Below, one piece after another: positions 13,298 through 18,690 of a stretch of DNA of 18,690 nucleotides. The DNA comes from an uncultured Bacilli bacterium (GTDB taxonomy: Bacteria > Bacillota_I > Bacilli_A > RF39 > UBA660): the NCBI GenBank assembly GCA_947630865.1, contig CANRJE010000016.1:1-18690 (forward strand), in the 5' to 3' direction. The notes beneath the pieces were generated by a model, which was given only the letters and a program-made list of their open reading frames with translations, made no database searches and had not been told where the DNA came from. Every line of letters begins with the position of its first letter. The first letter of the stretch is position 1. Position numbers and translations under genes: made by a program.

Positions 13298-14749
13298 ATG
13301 TTTATATTAAAAAACGCATGGATTTCAATTAAAAGAAATAAAGGAAGGAATATTTTAATAGGGATAATTATTTTAATTATTGCTTGTGCATGTACTATAA
13401 CACTTGCAATTAAAAATACGGCTGTAGATTTAATAGATTCATATAAAAGTGCTTATGACAAAGAAGTAACAATTGGTTTTGATAGGGCTAATATGATGAA
13501 AGACTTTGATCCTTCAGGAGCAGAAGGAAGGGAAGGTGCAAGAGAAAAATTTGACAATATTGCAAGTTTTGGAGTTAGTGATATCGAATCTTTTGCTGAT
13601 AGTAAGTATATAGAAAGTTATTATTATACTTATGGAGTTGGATTAAATGGCAATAATATTGAAAAAGCTGAAATTGAGTCAAATAATGATATGCCAAATG
13701 GATTCGGACATGGAAAAGGAAACAACATGTCATCTACTGATTTTACCTTAACTGGTTATAGTTCATTAGATGCTATGAATGAATTTATAAGTGGTGCCTA
13801 TACAATGAGTGAAATAGCTGATAATGCTTGGGATATAGCCTTTGATGGTAATTATGTGTTTATCAATGAAGAACTTGCTACTTTTAATAGTTTAAAATTA
13901 AATGATAAAATAAAGCTTGAAGATGTTGATGGAAAAACGTATGAGTTTGAAATTATTGGTATTTTTAAAGAAAATGATGATGATAGTGTAGAGTCAATGT
14001 CAATGTTTTCTAATTCGGTAAATACTATAATAACAAATACTGATGCTGTTATAAATATTACAAATGGAAACGAAAATTTAAAGCCTTCAATTTATCCTAC
14101 TTTTATTATAGATTCTTATGATAATGTAGATGAACTTCAGAAAGAATTTTATGAAAAGGGGTTAGATGAAAACTTTATTTTACAAACAAATGAAGAGTTA
14201 GCCTTAAGTGGAGTTTCAAGTATTAAAAATATTAATTCATTTGCAACTACATTCTTAGTAATTACACTTATTATTGGAGGAATTGTTTTATTTGTAATTA
14301 ATATGATAAATATTCGTGAGAGAAAATATGAAATAGGAGTTTTAAGAACAATCGGTATTAGTAAGTTAAAATTAACTATGCAATTTGTCTTTGAACTTGT
14401 AATTGTTTCATTAGTTGCTCTTATACTTGGTGCAGGAATTGGGGCAGTATGTTCTAAAGGAGTTAGTAATTATTTACTAGAGAGCGAAATAAATAGTAGT
14501 AATTCTAAAAGCGAAGAAATAAATAAAAATTTTGGGGGACTTGCTAATCGTCATGGTTTAGAAGGTGGAATGCATGGTAAAGGAATGCCAGTTGTAGAGG
14601 CTTATGATTCTATTGATGCCGTTGTTGATATTACAGTTTTACTAGAATTACTTGGAATTGGATTAATACTCGTCTTAATAAGTTCAATTGCATCAATGGT
14701 TAGTATAGAAAGATTTTCACCACTTACAATATTGAAAGAGAGGTCTTAA
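13298..14749 (+). CDS. FtsX/MacB-like ABC transporter permease
   Basis: 483 residues with the four-helix FtsX/MacB layout: one helix near the N-terminus (about 20-40, NILIGIIILIIACACTITLAI), a large extracytoplasmic domain (about 45-305), and three C-terminal helices (about 310-335, 360-385 and 450-470) with the cytoplasmic motif INIRERKYEIGVLRTIGISKLKL between the second and third. Start ATG 13298 has GAGGAGG upstream. The outer domain contains Gly/His/Met-rich stretches (PNGFGHGKGNNMSS; later NRHGLEGGMHGKGM), which is unusual. Its ATPase follows after 2 bp. It resembles exporters that handle antimicrobial peptides or signal to a partner kinase (Vex- or BceAB-like in arrangement only). Substrate unknown. 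Confidence 0.92.
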   Translation: MFILKNAWISIKRNKGRNILIGIIILIIACACTITLAIKNTAVDLIDSYKSAYDKEVTIGFDRANMMKDFDPSGAEGREGAREKFDNIASFGVSDIESFADSKYIESYYYTYGVGLNGNNIEKAEIESNNDMPNGFGHGKGNNMSSTDFTLTGYSSLDAMNEFISGAYTMSEIADNAWDIAFDGNYVFINEELATFNSLKLNDKIKLEDVDGKTYEFEIIGIFKENDDDSVESMSMFSNSVNTIITNTDAVINITNGNENLKPSIYPTFIIDSYDNVDELQKEFYEKGLDENFILQTNEELALSGVSSIKNINSFATTFLVITLIIGGIVLFVINMINIRERKYEIGVLRTIGISKLKLTMQFVFELVIVSLVALILGAGIGAVCSKGVSNYLLESEINSSNSKSEEINKNFGGLANRHGLEGGMHGKGMPVVEAYDSIDAVVDITVLLELLGIGLILVLISSIASMVSIERFSPLTILKERS

Positions 14750-14751
14750 TA

Positions 14752-15576
14752 ATGACAAATAAGAAAAATGTTAACTATGTTTCAAAAGATGAACTTGGAA
14801 AAAACGTTGTTCATAAAAAACAAATAGTTAATAATGAAAAAATAGAAATTAAAGATAACGAAAAAGGTAATAAAGAAAAAAATACTTCTTCAAAAAATAT
14901 TATTTTAAGTATTAAAAATGCAAGTTACAGATATAGTGATGCCCTAAAAGATGATTATGCTTTAAGAAATGTTAGTTTTGACTTTGAAAGTGGAAAAATA
15001 TATGCTATAAGAGGTCGAAGTGGAACAGGAAAAACGACATTATTATCTTTAATAAGTGGACTTGAAAAGTGTACTGAAGGTGAAATAATATTTGATGGTA
15101 AAAGTCTAAAAGATATGAATTTAGATAAGTATCGTAATAGTGATATTGGTATAGTATTTCAAAGTTATAATTTATTGCCTTTTATGACAGCAAGCGAAAA
15201 TATAATTCTTTCTATGGATGCTAATGGTTTAAAAATCAAAAACAAAAAAGAAAAAGCTATTGAATTAATGGAAAAAGTTGGATTAAAAGAAAGTTATGCC
15301 AATCGTAAAGTGTTGAGGTTATCAGGTGGTGAACAACAAAGAGTTGCTATTGCAAGAAGTCTATCTTACAATCCAAAAATGATAATTGCTGATGAGCCAA
15401 CAGGAAATCTTGATAAACAAACAGAAACGGAAATTTTAGATATATTTAAAAAATTAGCACATGAAGAAAATAAATGCGTTATTATTGTAACTCATTCTGG
15501 AAATGTATGTGATACTGTTGATGTTGTATATGACTTAAAGAATGTTAAAGAAGTTGATGAAAAAAATAAAATATAA
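14752..15576 (+). CDS. ABC transporter ATP-binding protein (MacB/LolD-type)
   Basis: 274 residues, the ATPase partner of the upstream FtsX-like permease. All motifs are intact: Walker A GRSGTGKTT (88-96), Q-loop VFQSYNLLPFMTASEN, signature LSGGEQQRVAIARSL, Walker B MIIADEPTGNLD and the switch His in IIVTHSG. The ATPase core begins near residue 50 (IILSIKNASYRYSD). The first 49 residues are a Lys/Asn/Glu-rich, probably disordered extension not normal for the family; the ATG at 14752, 2 bp after the permease stop and preceded by GAGAGGT, is nevertheless the best start. No terminator lies directly after it, but a bidirectional hairpin is seen at 15709-15744. Confidence 0.95.
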   Translation: MTNKKNVNYVSKDELGKNVVHKKQIVNNEKIEIKDNEKGNKEKNTSSKNIILSIKNASYRYSDALKDDYALRNVSFDFESGKIYAIRGRSGTGKTTLLSLISGLEKCTEGEIIFDGKSLKDMNLDKYRNSDIGIVFQSYNLLPFMTASENIILSMDANGLKIKNKKEKAIELMEKVGLKESYANRKVLRLSGGEQQRVAIARSLSYNPKMIIADEPTGNLDKQTETEILDIFKKLAHEENKCVIIVTHSGNVCDTVDVVYDLKNVKEVDEKNKI

Positions 15577-15579
15577 ATA

Positions 15580-15594
15580 TTAAAGCAATTATAT
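15580..15594 (+). repeat. 15-bp direct repeat, left copy
   Basis: TTAAAGCAATTATAT just after the ABC ATPase stop, repeated at 15928-15942. The pair brackets the terminator hairpin and the permease 3'-end fragment. Confidence 0.7.
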
Positions 15595-15708
15595 TTACTA
15601 AAAAGATAATATGTGAGTAAATTATTTCAAACAATAAATGAAGTTTTAAATGTCGTAAAAAGTTGAACACTTGATATTAATAAGTTTCTAAAAATAAAAC
15701 AATAGTAA

Positions 15709-15744
15709 AAAAACTGTGAATATTTTCAACAGTTTTATTTTTTT
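15709..15744. terminator. Bidirectional terminator hairpin
   Basis: AAACTGT (15711-15717) and ACAGTTT (15729-15735), with A runs before and T runs after on the plus strand and the mirror situation on the minus strand. It can serve the ABC exporter operon (plus) and the decayed permease fragment (minus). Confidence 0.6.
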
Positions 15745-15935
15745 CAAAATAATTAATTATGTAATACAAAATACTAGATATAATTGCTAAAACAAAAACA
15801 GATGTAATAACTAAATTAATGTTAAATACTTGAGAATCATACATGATTAAATAATAAATTCCCATTTTTGATATTAAAAGTTCTCCTATGATAACACCGA
15901 CCAATCTCATAGAGGTAGATTTTGTATTTAAAGCA
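15735..15935 (-). pseudogene. Decayed 3'-end copy of the ABC permease gene
   Basis: On the minus strand it reads NTKSTSMRLVGVIIGELLISKMGIYYLIMYDSQVFNINLV and on to ILYYIINYFEKN, clearly homologous to the last 65 or so residues of the intact permease at 17433-18215 (GVIMGELLVSKMGIGYLIMYGSQVFNINLV...). Nucleotide identity is high but visibly diverged, roughly 85-90% by eye. The remaining two thirds of the gene are missing, and the original stop is lost so the frame runs into the terminator region. With 17433-17630 it forms a direct repeat flanking the AAA ATPase gene, in the same arrangement as the cupin 3' ends. Confidence 0.9.
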
Positions 15936-15942
15936 ATTATAT
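15928..15942 (+). repeat. 15-bp direct repeat, right copy
   Basis: TTAAAGCAATTATAT, identical to 15580-15594, located at the point where homology to the permease ends. Between here and 16064 I see no convincing gene; a 32-codon hydrophobic frame at 15994-16092 overlaps the ATPase promoter. Confidence 0.7.
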
Positions 15943-16064
15943 GTAGAATTGAATTTTTGCAAGGAAGTGAGAAATTATGCGTTAAGGATTAAAATGTTTG
16001 TTTTGGTTTATATAGTAGTGCTATTGCTAAATCAAAGGCTTTATCTTTCAGAAGTTGCATTTTT

Positions 16065-16114
16065 CATTTCGCAAAAAAATAAAAAGTTGTAATTTGCGAA
16101 ATGAATGATATAAT
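16065..16114 (+). promoter_or_regulatory. Palindromic operator and promoter of the AAA ATPase gene
   Basis: Perfect 11-bp inverted repeat CATTTCGCAAA (16065-16075) and TTTGCGAAATG (16093-16103), with the -35 TTGTAA (16087-16092) between the arms and an extended -10 TGATATAAT (TATAAT 16109-16114) after the right arm. A direct repeat AAGTTG(C/T)A(T/A)TTT is superimposed. This layout strongly suggests repression by a dimeric DNA-binding protein. Confidence 0.7.
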
Positions 16115-16139
16115 ATTAATAGAGGTGACTAATTATAAT

Positions 16140-17336
16140 ATGAAAATAATTAAACGAAAATATTTAGATGATATAATTGCTGTTATGGGAACACCAGATA
16201 TAAAGGTTATTACTGGAGTTAGGCGTAGTGGAAAATCACAATTACTTAATATGTTCATAGATTATGTTAAAGCAAATGATAATAAAGCTAATATTATTTA
16301 TATAGATTATAATCTTGATAAATTTGATAATATAAAACAATATAAAGAGTTAATAAAATATGTTTCAGAAAAGTATGATTCTAAAAAGAATAATTTTATT
16401 ATGATTGATGAAGTTCAAATGTGTGATGATTTTGAAAAAGCAATAAATAATTTTCATGCTGAAGGTAAATATGATATTTATATAACTGGTTCTAATGCCT
16501 TTCTTTTATCAAGTGACCTAGCTACTTTATTTACTGGAAGAACATATAGTATTGAAATATATCCATTTTCATATAAGGAATTCCTTGAATATTATGATTT
16601 AAGAAATAGTGAAGAAAATTTTGATAGATACGTTTTAGAAGGTGGATTTTCTGGTTCTTATTTATATAAAGATTTAGATAAAAAGTATAATTATATAGCT
16701 GATGTCTATAAAACCATGATTGTTAGAGATATAGTAGAGAGAAATAAAATCCAAAATATTCCTTTACTAGATAGTATTAGTGATTTTCTAATAGATAATA
16801 TTGCTAGACTTACTTCATATAGAAGTATTACAGATACATTAAATACTTTTAAAGCTGATACTAATGATAAAACCGTTGGCTCTTATATTAAATATTTATG
16901 TGAATCTTTTGCATTTTATAAAATCAGGAGATATGATATTCAAGGTAAAAAATATTTATCCACTCAAGATAAGTATTATTTGTCAGACCATGCTGTAAAA
17001 TATGCTATTCAAGGTACAAAAAATATGAATTATGGTAATATCTATGAAAATATAGTTGCAATGGAATTAATTAGAAGAGGATATGAAGTATACATTGGAA
17101 TTTTATATGAAAAAGAAATTGATTTTGTTGCTATGAAAAGAAATGAAAAAATTTATATTCAAGTTTCTGATGATATAGGAAATGATTTTGAAAACAGTAA
17201 ATTTAAGCGCGAAGTTGATTCTTTGCTAAAAATAAAAGATGCTTATCCTAAAATCTTAATTGCAAGAACTAAACATGACAACTGTCAATATGAAGGAGTT
17301 CAAATTATAGATATATCAAATTGGTTATCTGAATAG
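16140..17336 (+). CDS. AAA-family ATPase with DUF4143-like C-terminal domain
   Basis: 398 residues. ATG 16140 is chosen because AGAGGTGA (16121-16128) precedes it, and the upstream ATG at 16101 lies before the -10. The N-terminal P-loop domain has Walker A GVRRSGKS (26-33), Walker B FIMIDEVQMCDDFEKAIN, the sensor-like IYITGSNAFLLSSDLATLFTGR and the YPFSYKEFLEYY motif typical of the family. The middle contains a winged-helix-like region (SYRSITDTLNTFKADTNDKTVGSYIKYLCES). The C-terminus YGNIYENIVAMELIRRGYEVYIG..KEIDFVAMKRNEKIYIQVS resembles the PD-(D/E)xK-like DUF4143 domain, with Gln-Val where a nuclease would need Glu-x-Lys. Function is unknown; these ATPases are numerous and mobile in gut Firmicutes. 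It is flanked by copies of the permease 3' end. Confidence 0.92.
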   Translation: MKIIKRKYLDDIIAVMGTPDIKVITGVRRSGKSQLLNMFIDYVKANDNKANIIYIDYNLDKFDNIKQYKELIKYVSEKYDSKKNNFIMIDEVQMCDDFEKAINNFHAEGKYDIYITGSNAFLLSSDLATLFTGRTYSIEIYPFSYKEFLEYYDLRNSEENFDRYVLEGGFSGSYLYKDLDKKYNYIADVYKTMIVRDIVERNKIQNIPLLDSISDFLIDNIARLTSYRSITDTLNTFKADTNDKTVGSYIKYLCESFAFYKIRRYDIQGKKYLSTQDKYYLSDHAVKYAIQGTKNMNYGNIYENIVAMELIRRGYEVYIGILYEKEIDFVAMKRNEKIYIQVSDDIGNDFENSKFKREVDSLLKIKDAYPKILIARTKHDNCQYEGVQIIDISNWLSE

Positions 17337-17413
17337 ATAATTAGATGGTAGTTAAGAATAATTATCAACAACTTTATTTACACTCATGCAAATGAAAATA
17401 AAAATAATGCATT

Positions 17414-17443
17414 AAAAAAATAGAAACAACTTCTATTTTTTTT
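17414..17443. terminator. Bidirectional terminator between ATPase and permease genes
   Basis: AAAAATAGAA (about 17416-17425), loop ACAAC, TTCTATTTTT (17431-17440), with further Ts after it on the plus strand and the mirror arrangement on the minus strand. It serves the converging ATPase (plus) and permease (minus) genes. Confidence 0.75.
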
Positions 17444-18215
17444 CAAAATAATTAATTACATAATACAAAATACTAGAAATGATAGCTAACACAAAAACAG
17501 ATGTAATAACTAAATTAATATTAAATACTTGAGAACCATACATGATTAAATAACCAATTCCCATCTTTGATACTAAAAGTTCTCCCATGATAACACCTAT
17601 TAGATTCATACTAACGTTTACTTTCATTGTGTTAATAATATTTTTCTTATTCGCTTGTAATACTACTTTAGTAAAAATTTGACTTTTTCTAGCATTCATA
17701 CTTTTTAAAAGAGTAATATAACTTTTATCGGTATTTTTAAAGAAAGTATATAAATTAATGATGGTTATAAATAAAGAAATCATTAAACTCATAACAACGA
17801 TTGAATTTGTACTAGCCCCAACCCAGATAATTATTAAAGGACCAAGTGCAACTTTAGGTAGAGAGTTTAAAATTGTTAAGTAAGGATCAAAAACTTTAGC
17901 CAAAAAATCATTCCACCAAAATAAAGTAGCTAATAAGAATCCTATACCAAAAGATAATAAACAACTAATTAAAATTTCGTAAAGTGTTACTAAAATATGA
18001 TTTAAAAAGTTATTAGAATTTATTAGATTACTTATGGTACTTATAATGGAACTAGGGGAAGAAAACAAAAAAGTATTAATTAAATGAAATCTTGCTAGAA
18101 GTTCCCAAATTAAAAATAATATAAAAACAATGCTTAATTGAGTTACATAAATTAGACGTTTTCTTTTCTTTAATTGTTTTAGATAATTCTTGTGTTCTTT
18201 ACTATAAGTGGACAT
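17433..18215 (-). CDS. ABC transporter permease, SsuC/TauC (nitrate/sulfonate/taurine) type
   Basis: 260 residues with about six transmembrane helices, beginning with a basic cytoplasmic tail and LIYVTQLSIVFILFLIWELLARF. The BPD_transp_1 domain includes TLYEILISCLLSFGIGFLLATLFWW, DPYLTILNSLPKVALGPLIIIWVGAST (a hallmark LNSLPK-(V/I)ALxPL-x-I-x-W-x-G block of this group) and the EAA-loop region SMNARKSQIFTKVVLQANKKNIINTM. RBS GGAGGGA lies 6 bases before the ATG. The upstream ATPase gene overlaps its start by 14 bases. Substrate is unclear: sulfonate, nitrate, taurine or thiamine-precursor-like. A substrate-binding protein is not in the window. Confidence 0.93.
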   Translation of the reverse strand: MSTYSKEHKNYLKQLKKRKRLIYVTQLSIVFILFLIWELLARFHLINTFLFSSPSSIISTISNLINSNNFLNHILVTLYEILISCLLSFGIGFLLATLFWWNDFLAKVFDPYLTILNSLPKVALGPLIIIWVGASTNSIVVMSLMISLFITIINLYTFFKNTDKSYITLLKSMNARKSQIFTKVVLQANKKNIINTMKVNVSMNLIGVIMGELLVSKMGIGYLIMYGSQVFNINLVITSVFVLAIISSILYYVINYFEKK

Positions 18216-18546
18216 CTAAATCCCTCCATATCTTATCATAATATTCACTAAATTCAGGAGCCTTACGATTTTTAGTTGGCAGTCCTTTATCAGTTAACTT
18301 TACATCGTATATTGTTTTTACTTGACATGGTCTTTTGGTTAAGACAACAACTCTATCAGAAAGACTTAAAGCTTCTGCTACATCATGCGTTATAATGATA
18401 ACAGTTTTTCCTTCTTCTTTAATAATTTTATATAAATCATCGGAAAGTGCTAATCTAGTTTGATAATCAAGAGCACTATAAGGTTCATCTAAAAGTAAAA
18501 TATCAGGATTAGTAGCAAGAGTTCTAATTAAAGCAACTCTTTGAAT
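18202..18546 (-). pseudogene. 5'-truncated ABC ATPase (SsuB/TauB-type)
   Basis: Only the last 114 residues are present. The frame starts at QRVALIRTLATNPDILLLDEPYSALDYQTR (end of signature motif, Walker B, D-loop), continues through VIIITHDVAEALSLSDRVVVLTKRPCQV (switch His) and ends DLDVHL, overlapping the permease start. An in-frame TGA (18547-18549, minus strand) sits immediately upstream of the Q-R of the expected LSGGQ-x-QRV, and the DNA beyond has no similarity to the missing Walker A half. The junction contains GAATTC (18543-18548). Either the gene was broken by rearrangement, so the permease lacks its cognate ATPase, or the sequence is chimeric at this point. The 141 bases beyond (18550-18690) show no gene, only an isolated TGATATAAT at 18616-18624. 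Confidence 0.85.
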
Positions 18547-18690
18547 TCAGTATAGACACTTGGTAATAATCAAGAAAAGTAATAGAGTTTTTAATGTTAA
18601 AAGCATTTTTATTTATGATATAATGTTTAGCAAGTTATGAAAGTTTTAATGTAAATTAAAAGTTTTATAACGCTATTGTACCTAATTTCT

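Noticed and set aside
15677..15910. Small intact permease-like gene on the minus strand
   Set aside because: It is only the C-terminal third of the neighbouring permease, with a lost stop and no usable RBS; treated as a pseudogene fragment.
15994..16092. 32-codon hydrophobic ORF (MFVLVYIVVLLLNQRLYLS...) resembling a type I toxin peptide
   Set aside because: Although an AGGA precedes it, it overlaps the operator palindrome and the -35 of the ATPase gene and has no partner antisense RNA that I can identify.
1..18690. Mycoplasma-type genetic code (TGA = Trp)
   Set aside because: Trp is encoded by TGG throughout, and TGA ends the BRO-N and SepF-like genes.
1..18690. CRISPR arrays, tRNA or rRNA genes, IS transposases, integrases, reverse transcriptase
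   Set aside because: None seen on either strand; the direct repeats present are gene 3' ends, not spacer-separated arrays or IS termini.

Overview
The window is strongly AT-rich (coding DNA is full of AAA, GAA, AAT and TTA codons), uses TGA as a stop and TGG for Trp, and has AGGAGG-type ribosome binding sites and TATAAT promoters. This points to a low-GC Gram-positive bacterium (Bacillota), probably a gut-type Bacilli, Erysipelotrichia or RF39-like lineage. That assignment is inference: there is no rRNA or other marker gene here.

Layout. (1) 2-2234: a tightly packed plus-strand redox operon with a truncated aldo/keto reductase, flavodoxin, ABM-type monooxygenase, carboxymuconolactone decarboxylase-like protein and cupin. 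(2) 2235-4387: an apparently inserted module. It holds one membrane-anchored extracellular protein with two copies of a C-type-lectin-like repeat whose variable segments are unusually GC-rich and diversified (DGR variable-region-like), plus gene remnants. It ends in a second copy of the last 89 bp of the cupin gene, followed by a terminator. (3) 4388-7645: three monocistronic genes of the phage antirepressor-like kind (RhuM; RhuM fused to a Doc/Fic domain; BRO-N/DinD-like). All three are driven by near-identical promoters, and the block is closed by a third, degenerate cupin 3' end. (4) 7646-11119: WG-repeat protein plus WYL regulator, mini-SepF plus DUF6994-like protein, and a hypothetical protein. 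The three transcription units share a 16-bp motif (ACATTTTATGACCAGT type) just upstream. (5) 11261-15576: an OmpR-family two-component system and an FtsX/MacB-like ABC exporter. Both units begin with the same box placed identically ahead of the -10, suggesting autoregulation and control of the transporter. (6) 15577-17432: a DUF4143-type AAA ATPase with a palindromic operator-promoter, flanked by a decayed copy of an ABC permease 3' end. (7) 17433-18546, minus strand: the intact SsuC/TauC-like ABC permease and a 5'-truncated ABC ATPase.

The unifying theme is cargo genes placed directly behind a resident gene (cupin; ABC permease), leaving a second copy of that gene's 3' end next to a terminator on the far side. 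The same architecture occurs at two unrelated genes in this window and no recombinase is visible. The strongest single novelty candidate is the diversified lectin-like protein. No reverse transcriptase or template repeat is present in the window, so a diversity-generating retroelement can only be proposed.
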